The notes beneath the pieces are model-generated. The model worked only from the letters and a program-made list of their open reading frames with translations, was not told the DNA's origin and searched no databases. Of a stretch of DNA of 64,000 bases, positions 44,979 to 53,948 are shown one piece after another; position 1 is the stretch's first letter, and every line of letters starts with the position of its first letter. The stretch spans positions 41,236 through 105,235 of the forward strand of contig JBFMHF010000007.1 in assembly GCA_040752975.1 (NCBI GenBank), given 5' to 3'. The translations under genes and the position numbers were made by a program. The stretch is from JADLDB01 sp040752975 (GTDB lineage: Bacteria > Myxococcota > Myxococcia > Myxococcales > Myxococcaceae).

Positions 44979-45974
44979 GTGCCGTTCCGCCTTCCCGCAG
45001 CCCTGCGCTTCCTCCCCGACGAGTTGTACCGCGTGCCTACGGACGACGGCAGCGCCATCGCCCTGGGGCGCTACCGCCCGCGGGGGCCGCGGAAGTACGT
45101 CGAGCCAGTGGTGCTGGGCCACAGCCTGGGCACCAACCGCTTCAACCTCGACTTCGACGAGACGTACTCGGTGGCGCGAGCGCTGGCGCGGCGGGGCTTC
45201 GAGACGTGGGTGTTGGAGTTGCGCGGCCACGGGCTCGCCGGCAGCGGCAAGGGCAGCACCTTCGACGTGGAGGCGACGCACGACGTGACGGCGGCCCTGC
45301 GCGCGGTGACGTCCACTGGCGCGCCGGGCGTGCTGTGGGTGGGCCACTCGCGCGGCGGCATGCTGGCGTACGCCCACCTCGCGCGAAACCCGTCGGCGCC
45401 CATTCGCGCCATCGCCAACCTGGGCGCGCCGGTGACGTTCGAGTCGGCGCCCGGCCTCAAGCGCTTCATCGCCGCCATTTCGCCTGCGCTGGCGTTGGAC
45501 GTGGTGCCGCTGTGGCTGGCCTCGAAGGCGGCCGTGCCCATCGGCCTGCCGCCCAACCCCATCGGGAAGTACCTGGTGCGCGCGGAGAACATGGAGCCGC
45601 ACGTCATCCGCCAGGCCATCGCGCACGTGGCCGCCGACATCCCCGGGGGCGTGGGCCGGCAGTTCGCGAGGTGGATTCGCACCGGCGCCTTCGACGGAGA
45701 GGATGGCTTCGACTACCGCAAGGGCATGAAGGTCATCCGCGCACCGATGCTGCTGCTCGCCGGGGTGAAGGACTACCTCGCGCCTCCTCCGGCGGTGCAC
45801 GCGGCGGCGGCGCTGGTGTCGGGCCCGGTGGAGACGGTGACGGTGGGGAAGGTGGCTGGCTTCTCTGAGGACTACGGCCACGGTGACCTGGTGCTGGGCC
45901 GGCGCGCGCCGCAGGAGGTGCTTCCGCGCATCGCGGAGTTCCTCGCCCGCGTGGCCACCCCCGCGGCGGCGTGA
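44979..45974 (+). CDS. Alpha/beta hydrolase (lipase/esterase-like)
   Basis: This 331-residue protein has the alpha/beta-hydrolase order: oxyanion strand VVLGHSLGTNRF (45-56), nucleophile elbow GHSRGG (Ser124), an Asp in LLAGVKDYLAPP, and His in DYGHGDLVLG near the C terminus. The lid region (about 150-230) is hydrophobic and long, as in lipases. No signal peptide; cytosolic. The substrate cannot be fixed. Start GTG 44979 follows AAGGTGG; no in-frame ATG lies earlier. Confidence 0.9.
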   Translation: MPFRLPAALRFLPDELYRVPTDDGSAIALGRYRPRGPRKYVEPVVLGHSLGTNRFNLDFDETYSVARALARRGFETWVLELRGHGLAGSGKGSTFDVEATHDVTAALRAVTSTGAPGVLWVGHSRGGMLAYAHLARNPSAPIRAIANLGAPVTFESAPGLKRFIAAISPALALDVVPLWLASKAAVPIGLPPNPIGKYLVRAENMEPHVIRQAIAHVAADIPGGVGRQFARWIRTGAFDGEDGFDYRKGMKVIRAPMLLLAGVKDYLAPPPAVHAAAALVSGPVETVTVGKVAGFSEDYGHGDLVLGRRAPQEVLPRIAEFLARVATPAAA

Positions 45975-46047
45975 GACGTCGGCGTACGCCCACCTACACC
46001 GTTTCTTTCCCGGGGAGTGTGGGGCTCCCTAGACTTGTTGCCTGCGC

Positions 46048-47502
46048 ATGCGTGCCTCGACTGCCTTCCGGCTGTGGTGGGTGTCGCTGAGTGTCGCCCT
46101 CGGTTGCGGCGGTGGCTACAACCCGCCGCCCAACCCGGCCACCTACGAGACGTTCACCATCACTCTGGAGGATGGCGTCACCGAAGGGCAGGAGCTCAGG
46201 CCCAGGCAGCGGCTGCGCGCACACATCGTCTACAAGGGCGACCTCGCGCGGAACCTGAAGCTGACCGCCACCGTCACCGACCTCTCGACGGGCGAGTCCA
46301 TCGTCGACCAGGCGGGGCTGCTGGGCACCGGTGACGCGACCAGCTTCGACCAGCGCGGCACCTGGGAAGCCAGCCACGAGCTGTTCAAGAAGGCGGGCCG
46401 GTATGAAGTGGTGCTGAACGCTTCCATCCTTGCCACGCTGCGCGGCAGCACGCCGTGGACGGTGTCGGCGCCGAGGGTGGTGGTGGTGTCGAACGCGCGC
46501 CTCGACAGCGTGGCCGTCACCGGGCTCGCGGTAGGGGCACCGACGCCCTACGGCAGGACCGTGACAGTCACCGCGCAGGGCGAGGACCTCTGGGACGACG
46601 TGGCGCTGAGGGTGGACAACCTCAGCACGGGGAGCCCGGTGCCGGAGCTGACGGGGGCGCTGGCTTCGGACGCGCTGGCCACCACCCTGTCGGCGCCCTG
46701 GGAGATGAGCGCGCGCAGCCTCGAGAAGGTGGGCGTGCACCGCCTGCAGGTGGTGGCCACCTTCGGCGCGATGGAGGTGAAGAGCGAGCCCTTCGACATC
46801 GAGGTGACGCACACCGTCGACTCGGTGCGGATCTCGGTGCGGGATGCAAACGACGCCTTCATCACCGGCGAGCCGGCGACGCGAATGGACCGGGCGAAGG
46901 ACTTCGTGCTCACCATCACCGGCACCAACCTCGCCGGCCACGACGTGTTCATCTCCGGGGGGCCCTCGGTGACCGCGCCTGCCGACACCTTCGAGGTGGT
47001 GCGCGTGCCTTCCGTGGACGACTTCGCGGACGGGAAGGGTACGCACGAGTTCAAGTACTCCGTGGAGTCTGGGGGCGTCCTCCGCAGCGACGCCATCACC
47101 ATGCGGCGCTGGAAGCTGGAGTCCTGCGGCTGGTTCCAGGGTGACTCGCCGGTGGGCGGCACGGTGATGGACGGCACCACGGTGACGATGCGCGCCACCG
47201 GCTGGGGCTTCCCCGACACGTCCGGCATCTTGATCTTCAAGGTGAACCAGGCCGAGTTCAAAATCTGGGAGCGGGACTACGGGCAGAACAACACCGACCT
47301 CCCCCAGCCCTTCGTGAACAACGACGACGAGGTGGACACGCGGAAGGCCGACGTCGTCTCCAGCGTGTCGGAGGAGGACTGGCACGCGCGCTTCGACGAA
47401 GAGCCGGACTTCCTGGGCTACGGCCGCGCCGAGTACTACTTCGAGGTCCGCATTCAGGACGAGAAGTGCACCTCTGGGGAAATCAACGTGCCGTCACCCT
47501 GA
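46048..47502 (+). CDS. Lipoprotein with Ig-like repeats, function unknown
   Basis: This 484-residue protein has a lipoprotein signal (FRLWWVSLSVALGC, Cys20). The mature part appears to be four or five beta-sandwich segments, with repeated boundaries such as VVVSNARLDSVAVTGL, FDIEVTHTVDSVRI and ITMRRWKLESCGWF. The last 100 residues are charged and aromatic (YGQNNTDLPQPFVNNDDE). It faces the convergent AgmX/PglI-type gene across eight bases. No partner is evident. Confidence 0.78.
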   Translation: MRASTAFRLWWVSLSVALGCGGGYNPPPNPATYETFTITLEDGVTEGQELRPRQRLRAHIVYKGDLARNLKLTATVTDLSTGESIVDQAGLLGTGDATSFDQRGTWEASHELFKKAGRYEVVLNASILATLRGSTPWTVSAPRVVVVSNARLDSVAVTGLAVGAPTPYGRTVTVTAQGEDLWDDVALRVDNLSTGSPVPELTGALASDALATTLSAPWEMSARSLEKVGVHRLQVVATFGAMEVKSEPFDIEVTHTVDSVRISVRDANDAFITGEPATRMDRAKDFVLTITGTNLAGHDVFISGGPSVTAPADTFEVVRVPSVDDFADGKGTHEFKYSVESGGVLRSDAITMRRWKLESCGWFQGDSPVGGTVMDGTTVTMRATGWGFPDTSGILIFKVNQAEFKIWERDYGQNNTDLPQPFVNNDDEVDTRKADVVSSVSEEDWHARFDEEPDFLGYGRAEYYFEVRIQDEKCTSGEINVPSP

Positions 47503-47510
47503 CGGAGTGC

Positions 47511-48458
47511 TCAAGAGCCCGGTACGTAGTTGACGGTGAAGGTGAAGGGCGAGTCGGCGCCAGGTTTGAAGGGCCACACCCAGCCCCGGAGCACGGTCTT
47601 CACGCAGGAGCCGATGGCGTCGTTGCCCAGAGTGTTCTCCTTGAGCTCGATGCCTGTCGAGCGGCCCGTGGGCGTGACCACCGCGCTGACGACGAGCCTT
47701 CCGGAGAGCCCCGGGAAGCGGCGGAGCTCCCGCTCGTAGCAGGCCTGCAGCGCCGACTTCCGCGCGCGCACGTACTGCTCTGCCTTCTGGCGGTCCATCC
47801 CGGGGCCCGGTTCGAGGCTCGTGGAGACGATTCCGCGGACGTTGGGTAGCCCGGTGAGGGTGGTGTCTGTTCCGTCGTCCACCGGGGGCGGGACGTAGGC
47901 CTCGCGCTTCACTTCCACGGGCTTGGATTCGGCGCGAACGACGTCCTCCGACAGCACACGGCCCGCGGCGGTGATGCGGAAGCGCACCTCGAGCTCGCGC
48001 TCGTGCGCGAGGTGCTTGCAGGAGTCGGCGGGCGAGCAGTACCCGCAGGTGGTGGGTTCACAGGGGCGCTCGCACGGCGGGCAGCAGCCCTTGCCCTGCC
48101 ACTCGCTGACTCGGGACCAGAGCCGCAGCGTCACGAAGAGGATGTCCAGCGGCTCGAGCACGACCTCCTCGGTGAAGCGCGAGTCATCAGCAACGAGGCC
48201 GCGCGGGGCAATCTCCGACGAGCAGGCCCGGGGCAGTTTCTCGGCGTCGGCGATTTCGGTGAAACGAACGCGGGCGCCCGAAAGGAGCGCCTGCTGCTGA
48301 GTCGAAAGCGGAGGACGCGGCCGCGGAGCGTCGACCCTCGGCTCCAGGGCCCGCGTCGACTCAGTGCGGATGACGCCCTTGAAGGTGAGCTTCGCTGGCT
48401 GCCCGGCGGCCGTCGACGCCGCCAGCAACCACAGGAGAGCGATGGAGACGCGCCTCAT
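47511..48458 (-). CDS. AgmX/PglI C-terminal-domain protein with Cys cluster
   Basis: The 315-residue product has a signal peptide (RRVSIALLWLLAASTAAG) and a C-terminal TonB-like AgmX/PglI domain (about 205-315): SALQACYERELRRFPGLSG, VTPTGRSTG, CVKTVLRGWVWPF. In myxobacteria such domains occur in gliding and envelope proteins; the Cys pair in this fold is conserved. Between comes an unusual cluster of seven cysteines in 23 residues (Cys125, 126, 129, 133, 138, 141, 147), which could bind a metal or form a disulfide knot. ATG 48458 is chosen over ATG 48488 because the signal peptide starts there. Confidence 0.8.
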   Translation of the reverse strand: MRRVSIALLWLLAASTAAGQPAKLTFKGVIRTESTRALEPRVDAPRPRPPLSTQQQALLSGARVRFTEIADAEKLPRACSSEIAPRGLVADDSRFTEEVVLEPLDILFVTLRLWSRVSEWQGKGCCPPCERPCEPTTCGYCSPADSCKHLAHERELEVRFRITAAGRVLSEDVVRAESKPVEVKREAYVPPPVDDGTDTTLTGLPNVRGIVSTSLEPGPGMDRQKAEQYVRARKSALQACYERELRRFPGLSGRLVVSAVVTPTGRSTGIELKENTLGNDAIGSCVKTVLRGWVWPFKPGADSPFTFTVNYVPGS

Positions 48459-48491
48459 CCTGGCGAGCGTAGCCCCACCGGGGAGCATCGG

Positions 48492-48618
48492 GGTCCTCGG
48501 AGCACCCTGCGGGGGTCCTCAGAGCATCCTGCAGAGCACCCTGCGGGGTCCTCAGAGCACCCTGCGGGGGTCCTCAGAGCACCCTGCAGGGGTCCTCGGA
48601 GCACCTTGCGGGATTCTC
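48492..48618. repeat. 22-bp minisatellite between divergent genes
   Basis: GGTCCTC and the following AGAGCACCCTGCGG recur with starts at 48492, 48514, 48547, 48569, 48591 and, degenerate, about 48613. The spacing is 22 bases except one interval of 33 (22 plus half a unit). The array sits 34 bases upstream of the AgmX/PglI-type gene and about 155 bases upstream of the small gene at 48772. The rest of the gap (48619-48771) shows nothing but the ribosome-binding site of the next gene. Confidence 0.8.
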
Positions 48619-48771
48619 AGCGCCCGGGAATCCGGGTGGAGCGTCCACGCCGTCCTCGTCAGCGGACGCACGCCGCGCGGCTTTCCCTCGGGGGAGGCCC
48701 CGGCACGCTTCTGGCTCAAGCCGCTTTCAGCGCGGCGTGGAGTGACGACGCCGCACAGAAAGGAGAGCCAC

Positions 48772-48972
48772 ATGATGGAACCCGGGAAGTCGCTGGCGGT
48801 CTTCTCGATCCGCGCGGGGCGCAACGGCAGCATCTGGGTGCGCGCCGGGTGGGCCGAGGTGAACCGCGACGGGTCGGTCAATCTGCACCTGGACGTGCTG
48901 CCCCTCGACGGGAAGCTGCACGTGCGGGAAGCCTTCGACCGGCGCGTCGAGCCTCAGACGCTTCCCCACTGA
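48772..48972 (+). CDS. Conserved-looking small protein (66 residues)
   Basis: ATG 48772 (or 48775) follows AAAGGAGAG at a good distance. The 66-residue product SLAVFSIRAGRNGSIWVRAGWAEVNRDGS... is a small beta protein; its pattern S-I-W-x-R-x-G-x-A-x-V-N-x-D-G-S-x-N-x-x-L-D-x-L-P resembles small single-domain proteins I know from myxobacteria, without known function. No neighbours appear linked to it. Confidence 0.7.
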   Translation: MMEPGKSLAVFSIRAGRNGSIWVRAGWAEVNRDGSVNLHLDVLPLDGKLHVREAFDRRVEPQTLPH

Positions 48973-49042
48973 TGTGTCCGGAGGGGGAGCGGGCGCGCCA
49001 TGACCCCCATGCTCAAAGGCCCGCTCCTCCTCTTCTTTCACT

Positions 49043-50818
49043 TCACCGCAGCTCGACGGTCACCGGCGCGGCGCCGGCAGGCAGCCGCACCCAGGTGTAC
49101 GGTCCGTCGCTCCACCACGCAGCAGGGAGGGAGTCGAGCTCGGCTCGGGAAGACGCCCGCGTCAGCACGCTGCCGTTCGACACGGTTTGAATCACCCGCC
49201 CGTCCGTCCACACGCGCAGCACCGCCCCCGCTCCCGGCACCCGCGACAGGCCCACGCGCAGCGCATGAGTGTCACGCAGCGCCGTCAGCCCCACCTGCTG
49301 CCCGTCCTCGTGGTGCACCACGAAGCCGCTGGGCGCGGGCCCAGGGAACGCCAGCACCGTGAGCCGCCCCTTCGAGGCGCTCGTCCCCAGCCCGGTGGAG
49401 TCGTCGTCCACCGTCGCGGGCACCAGCGCGCCTTCCTTCACGAAGAGGGGCAGGCGCCTGCGGTCCGTGAAATCCAGCGCGGCCAGCGTCGCGCCGCCGG
49501 CGTGCACGTCGCCTGTCCACCAGTCGACCCAGCGGGCCCCGTCCGGCAGCGGCACGTCGCGCACGCCCGAGTCGTCGAGAATCGGGGCCACGAGAAACGA
49601 GTCGCCCAGCACGAAACGGTAGTCGCCAGGCCAGGCTGCTTCGTCTCCCACCGGCGCGATGGGCGGGGGGCCGCCGCCGTACGCCTTTTCGGCGAGGCTG
49701 AAGAAGAAGGGCACGAGCTGGTGGTGCAGCTTCGCCCAGTACCGGTACAGCTCCACCGTCTCGTCGGCGCGCTCCGGCACCGTCCACGGCGCGAGGTTGC
49801 CGCGCCCGTGCAGCTGCATGAAGGGCGTCATCGCGCCCACCGCCACCCAGCGCGCGAAAGTGGCCTGGCTGAAGGGTACGCGCACGCTCATGTCCACGTC
49901 GTCGAGGTCGAGGTAGCCGCCGATGTCGCTGCCCACCACCACGTAGCCCGCGCGGGCCGAGCGGAAGATGTGGTCGAGCGCGTCGGCGAGGCCCACCCAG
50001 TCGCGCCGGTTGTCCCCCACCCACGCCACCGGCGCGTGCTCGGGCCGCGCGTAGAAGCGCCCGGAGAAGACGTACGACTTGTCGTACGGCCGCACCATGG
50101 TGAGGAACTCGTCGCGCCCACGGCGCTTGAGTCCATGCGCGAGGAAGTCGCGGTAGTACGCCTCGCTGTACTCCTGCAGCGTCTTCGTCCCGGCGTGCGT
50201 CGAGAGCGGCTGCGTGGTGATGTAGTCCTCTCCGAAGTCCAGCTTCCAGCCGTTGATGCCCAGCGCGAGCAGCTCGTCCTGCTGTGCGCGCCACCACCGC
50301 ACGGCGGCGGGGTTGAAGAAGTCGACGGCGGCGCCCTGGCCCTTCCACCACGTGTACAGCTCGCCGTCGTTGACGAAGAAACCCCCGCGCTTGCCCTCGG
50401 GGAAGTTGGGCGACGGGCCCTGGTACTGGTCGCCGCCCACCTCGAGGTCGAAGGACGTCTGGTTCACCATCTGCGTCGTCCACAGCACCACCCGCACGTC
50501 GCGCGCGTGCATGTCGCTCACCAGCTGCGCGAAGTCGGGGTAGCGCGAGGGGTTGGGGACGAAGGTGTTGTAGTTGGTCTCCCACGGGCTATCGAGCACC
50601 ACCACCCCCACGGGGATGTCGCGGCTCCGGAAGCCGTCGACGAAGGCGTAGGTGTCGGCGCCGTTGGAGATGTCCTTGGACACCCAGGGCTCGAAAGCCC
50701 AGCGCGGGGTGTGGCGGGGCAGCGTCTCGGGGTCGACGTCGTCTCCGAGGAAGCCGTCGAGGCGCGCCGCGGGTGTGCAGGCCAGGAGGAGGAGGGGGAA
50801 GAACACGGCCAGGCGCAT
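49043..50818 (-). CDS. GH31 glycoside hydrolase lipoprotein (short form)
   Basis: This 591-residue enzyme has a lipoprotein signal (RLAVFFPLLLLAC, Cys14) and a GH31 alpha-glycosidase barrel: WKLDFGED with the nucleophile Asp194, WVGDNRRDW with the acid/base Asp269, GSDIGGY, and HGRGN before the C-terminal beta domain (about 420-591). The N-terminal beta-sandwich that most GH31 enzymes have is missing; the barrel begins about 35 residues after the lipid anchor. The specificity, alpha-glucosidase or alpha-xylosidase-like, is not readable. The frame is open for another 957 bases upstream, but the signal peptide and the divergent OmpA gene fix ATG 50818. Confidence 0.9.
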   Translation of the reverse strand: MRLAVFFPLLLLACTPAARLDGFLGDDVDPETLPRHTPRWAFEPWVSKDISNGADTYAFVDGFRSRDIPVGVVVLDSPWETNYNTFVPNPSRYPDFAQLVSDMHARDVRVVLWTTQMVNQTSFDLEVGGDQYQGPSPNFPEGKRGGFFVNDGELYTWWKGQGAAVDFFNPAAVRWWRAQQDELLALGINGWKLDFGEDYITTQPLSTHAGTKTLQEYSEAYYRDFLAHGLKRRGRDEFLTMVRPYDKSYVFSGRFYARPEHAPVAWVGDNRRDWVGLADALDHIFRSARAGYVVVGSDIGGYLDLDDVDMSVRVPFSQATFARWVAVGAMTPFMQLHGRGNLAPWTVPERADETVELYRYWAKLHHQLVPFFFSLAEKAYGGGPPPIAPVGDEAAWPGDYRFVLGDSFLVAPILDDSGVRDVPLPDGARWVDWWTGDVHAGGATLAALDFTDRRRLPLFVKEGALVPATVDDDSTGLGTSASKGRLTVLAFPGPAPSGFVVHHEDGQQVGLTALRDTHALRVGLSRVPGAGAVLRVWTDGRVIQTVSNGSVLTRASSRAELDSLPAAWWSDGPYTWVRLPAGAAPVTVELR

Positions 50819-50887
50819 CGCGCGCACTGTAACAACGAGGGTGCGCGACGCACCGCTCTGCGTGCGAAGGGGCCCCACACCGTTGGT

Positions 50888-50918
50888 TGACGTGCGGCAA
50901 CCGTAAAGGCGTATCGTC
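50888..50918 (+). promoter_or_regulatory. Candidate promoter of the OmpA-like gene
   Basis: TTGACG (50888-50893) followed by TATCGT (50913-50918) after 19 bases, or CGTATC (50911-50916) after 17, lies 24 bases before the start 50942. The -35 box is close to consensus; the -10 box is weak. Confidence 0.4.
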
Positions 50919-50941
50919 CACCGCCAACCAGGGAGGGGACG

Positions 50942-51763
50942 ATGAACGAGTCGACGGAGGTGGTGCAGGCGAAGCGGCCCAGCAGGCTGCCCTGGCTCCT
51001 GTGGGTGCTGACCCTGGTGGCGGCGGGCTATGCGCTGTGGTGGGGCTGGGAGAAGTTGAACGTCGCCCAGGCGGGGAAGAACAGCGCGGCGGACGAGGCG
51101 GCGGCGGCCTCGAAGCGCGCGGCGGACTGCAAGGGCGAGCTGGACAAGGCCAACGAGTCGCTGGCTGCGGTGACGAAGGAGCGCGACGAGCTGGTGGGAA
51201 AGACGAGTGAGCTGTCCACCACCCTGGCGCAGCGCGAGGAAGAGCTGGCGCGCCTCACCGCCACGTACCGTTCGCTGGAAGAGAAGATGGCCGCGGAGAT
51301 CCAACGCGGCGACGTGAAGCTGTCCCAGTCGGAGGGCCGCATCCAGGTGGACCTGGTGGACAAGGTGTTGTTCGACTCCGCCGAGGCCGAGGTGTCGCCG
51401 CGCGGGCAGGAGGTGCTGACGCGGCTGGGCGCCATCCTCCAGGGCGTGGAGGACCGGCAGATTCAAATCAGCGGGCACACCGACGACTCGCCCATCACCC
51501 GCGAGGACCTGAAGGCGAAGTTCGCCACCAACTGGGAACTGTCCACCGCGCGCGCCGTCAACGTGGTGCGCTTCCTCACCGAGCACGCGCAGGTGAAGCC
51601 GGGGCGGCTGTCGGCAGCGGGCTACGGGCAGTACCGGCCCATCGCCAGCAACGCCACGCCCAAGGGGAGAGCCGCCAACCGGCGCATCGAGGTTCTCCTC
51701 CTGCCGCCGCTGCTCGCGAAGAAGGCGGTGTTGCCTCAGCCCGCGAAGGACGGAGGCACCTGA
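50942..51763 (+). CDS. OmpA/MotB-type peptidoglycan-binding membrane protein
   Basis: The 273-residue product has one N-terminal membrane helix (WLLWVLTLVAAGYALWW, residues about 18-34), a coiled coil (about 50-115) with Ala/Lys/Glu heptads, and an OmpA-like domain (about 125-250): VDKVLFDSAEAEVSP, ISGHTDDSPI, LSTARAVNVVRFL, GYGQYRPIASN, RAANRRIEVLL. It should bridge the inner membrane and peptidoglycan. This architecture is common in flagellar/gliding stators and in free-standing envelope proteins; no MotA/ExbB partner is near. ATG 50942 has GGGAGGGG five bases upstream. Convergent with the POTRA gene. Confidence 0.9.
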   Translation: MNESTEVVQAKRPSRLPWLLWVLTLVAAGYALWWGWEKLNVAQAGKNSAADEAAAASKRAADCKGELDKANESLAAVTKERDELVGKTSELSTTLAQREEELARLTATYRSLEEKMAAEIQRGDVKLSQSEGRIQVDLVDKVLFDSAEAEVSPRGQEVLTRLGAILQGVEDRQIQISGHTDDSPITREDLKAKFATNWELSTARAVNVVRFLTEHAQVKPGRLSAAGYGQYRPIASNATPKGRAANRRIEVLLLPPLLAKKAVLPQPAKDGGT

Positions 51764-51779
51764 CGGCGGGCGCACGCGG

Positions 51780-52904
51780 CTACCGGGGCGGTGGGTCTGA
51801 CCGACGCACCACCTCGAGAGTGAGGTCGATGACCTTCCGCTCGGCGTTGACGGTGGTGATGGGTGTCACCTCCACCTCGAGGCCCTGCTTGCGCGCGTGC
51901 TCCCGGAGGCGCTCCATGTCGCGCTGGAGCTGGGAGCGGTTGAAGACGGACCGGGGCTTCGTCTCCAGCTTCTTGCGGGCGGCCTCGGTCTCGCGCAGCG
52001 CATCGCCGCGGAAGAGCAGCTTCCCCACCCGGAAGACGGGCCCTTCGTCCACCGTGAAGACGACGGTGACGGCGCCGGCGGCCTCGGCGTGCGTCGACTC
52101 CACCCTCACGTTGACCATGCCCCGGTCGTAGTAGACGGCCGTGACGGCGGCGGCGTCGCGCAGCACCTCTTCTTCTGAGAAGGGCTCGCCGACCTTCGAG
52201 CGCAACACCTTCCGCAGCTCGGCCTCGGGCGCCTGCTTGACGCCGGCGAACTTCACCTCCTGCACGAGGACGCGCGGGCCTTCGTCGACGTCGAGGGCGA
52301 GGAGGGCGGCGCCCTTCTCACGCGGAGTGAGCGCCACCTTCACCTGGACGTGCGCGTAGCCCAGCTCGGTGTACAGCTCGCGTGTCTTGTCCTCGAGCGC
52401 CTTCCGCAGCGCCAGGCTGGCGGGGAGGCCCAGCGGGACGTGCGAGGAGAGGAGTTCGGGCTCGAAGGCCTTCACGCCCGTCACCTTCACCTCGGCCACG
52501 CGGTCGTACTCGGCGACGACGTAGCTGAGCATCACGCCCTTCGTCGGCAGCTGCTCGGCGATGGCCACCACGTCGCGCACGAAGCCCATCTTGAAGAGGT
52601 CCTCGATGTCCTCGCGGACGGCGTCGGCGTCGAGCGCGGTGCCCTCGCGCGGGGCGACCTGCTCGTGCAGGCGGAGGTAGGAGTCTTCGCTCGCGCCGAC
52701 GAGGCACACCTTCTCCACGGTCGCGCCGAAGGGCGGCGGAGTCTCTCTCAGCGTGGGCAGGCCCGTCGGGCACGTGGGGGCTGCGGCCGTCGAGGGGGCC
52801 TCGCTGGTTGCCGCCGGGGCGGGCGCCGCCGAGCTGCGAGACGCGGACGTCGTGGCGCAGGCGCAGGAGAATGCGACTCCTGCCAGGATGAGGGCGGTCC
52901 TCAC
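51780..52904 (-). CDS. POTRA-domain lipoprotein without barrel
   Basis: The 374-residue protein has a lipoprotein signal (ALILAGVAFSCAC) and a low-complexity Ala/Ser/Thr region to about 45. Three to four POTRA domains follow, with repeats such as FKMGFVRDVVAIAEQLPTKG, VKVTGVKAF, ELGYAHVQVKVAL, DEGPRVLVQEVKFAGVKQ, AAVTAVYYDRGMVNVRV and DEGPVFRVGKLLFRG. These are as in BamA/TamA, but the outer-membrane barrel that normally follows is absent. POTRA domains bind periplasmic clients. It is coupled to the SurA-like gene (start GTG 52904 overlaps its stop), so the pair may handle outer-membrane protein precursors. Confidence 0.86.
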   Translation of the reverse strand: MRTALILAGVAFSCACATTSASRSSAAPAPAATSEAPSTAAAPTCPTGLPTLRETPPPFGATVEKVCLVGASEDSYLRLHEQVAPREGTALDADAVREDIEDLFKMGFVRDVVAIAEQLPTKGVMLSYVVAEYDRVAEVKVTGVKAFEPELLSSHVPLGLPASLALRKALEDKTRELYTELGYAHVQVKVALTPREKGAALLALDVDEGPRVLVQEVKFAGVKQAPEAELRKVLRSKVGEPFSEEEVLRDAAAVTAVYYDRGMVNVRVESTHAEAAGAVTVVFTVDEGPVFRVGKLLFRGDALRETEAARKKLETKPRSVFNRSQLQRDMERLREHARKQGLEVEVTPITTVNAERKVIDLTLEVVRRSDPPPR

Positions 52905-53443
52905 GGGCGCACCTCGATGGCGGCCTTCGCCTTGAGCTCGGCGACGAGGCGGGCGCGCTCCGAGGCCATGAAGTCAGACTGCGCTACGCCGTCCTTCGGC
53001 CGCGTCCCCTGGGCGCTCTTGAGCCGCAACCACTTGCCCTCGAGGAGCTGCCGGCGCACCGACGCGCGGTACACGTCCTTCTCGAGGCCCTGCTTCTTCG
53101 CCTCGACGAAGAGCTGCTCCACCGTCAGCCCGTTCTGTTGCGCGACGGCCTCGAGGGCGCGGTCCACGTCCTCGGAGTCGACGCTCACGCCGGCCTTCTC
53201 CGCGTCCTCAGCGATGAGGTGCTCTTCGATGAGGGAGGTGAGAGCCTGTTTCCGCGCTTCGGTGAGGGTCGCCGGGTCGCTGGCGGGCGGGGCGAGCTCG
53301 CGGGCGCGGGCGTCGACGGAGCGCTTGGTGATGGCATGCAGGTCCACCACGGCGACGATGCGGTCGAGCAGCACGACGTCGGCGGCGAGGGCGGTGGCGG
53401 GCAGGAGGAGCAGCAGGGCAGCGCGGCGCAGGCGCGTTCGCAT
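52901..53443 (-). CDS. SurA-N-like periplasmic chaperone without PPIase domain
   Basis: The 180-residue product has a signal peptide (RRAALLLLLPATALA, cut before ADV). The mature part is the SurA N-terminal fold: LLDRIVAVVDLHAITKRSVDARA, EARKQALTSLIEEHLIAEDAEKAGVSV, DVDRALEAVAQQNGLTVEQLFVEAKKQGL. It ends about where a parvulin domain would begin. Stand-alone SurA-N proteins can bind unfolded outer-membrane proteins. It forms a GTGA-coupled pair with the POTRA lipoprotein. ATG 53443. Confidence 0.85.
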   Translation of the reverse strand: MRTRLRRAALLLLLPATALAADVVLLDRIVAVVDLHAITKRSVDARARELAPPASDPATLTEARKQALTSLIEEHLIAEDAEKAGVSVDSEDVDRALEAVAQQNGLTVEQLFVEAKKQGLEKDVYRASVRRQLLEGKWLRLKSAQGTRPKDGVAQSDFMASERARLVAELKAKAAIEVRP

Positions 53444-53621
53444 TCACAGATGCTGTCACGAATTGGCGCGCTGCATCAGTTCTTCGCCCGTCCGGGTGTC
53501 GCGGTGCCGACGAGGCCGTCGGCGCCCCCCGCTGACGCCTCCAAGGCGTCCGCGCGGTGCAGTTCTTCCTCCACCTCCCGGCGTACCGCGGCGTGATGCA
53601 GCTTCCGGTCCTCCTCAGCGG

Positions 53622-53948
53622 TTGTCCGCGTTCGTCGGCGTCGTCGTTCCACACGCGGAGGTGAAGGGCGATAAGACCCTCGAGCACGCGTTGTGGCGGC
53701 TCGCCGCGCGCCTGCTGCCCTCCGAAAGTGGGTTGCGCGAGCTCGCGCGCAGGGTGGCGAGCGACCCGACGCGCGCGAGCCGGGCCCTGTGGTTCGCGCT
53801 CGCCGAGGGAGATGGGGCGTGGTTTGCCGCGCACGTGGAAGCGCTCGCGCGGGCCCATCCGGGCTGCCTCACCGACTTGATGGACGCGTGCCGGTGCCTC
53901 GCGAATTCCAGGGCCGTGGTCGCCAGGCTGCAAGGCATGGTCCGGTGA
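53622..53948 (+). pseudogene. C-terminal fragment of an unidentified protein
   Basis: A frame ending at 53948 has good coding character only from about 53622: LSAFVGVVVPHAEVKG, EHALWRLAARLLPSESGLREL, TRASRALWFALAEGDGAWF. Upstream, in another frame (about 53555-53620), FFLHLPAYRGVMQLPVLL also looks coding and ends just where the first begins. I read this as one gene broken by a frameshift near 53615, with its 5' part lost. TTG 53622 or GTG 53661 could start a 95-108-residue product. The rest of the gap between 53444 and 54041 shows nothing certain. Confidence 0.45.

Noticed and set aside
48492..48618. CRISPR array
   Set aside because: Units of 22 bases are contiguous with no unique spacers and no cas genes nearby.
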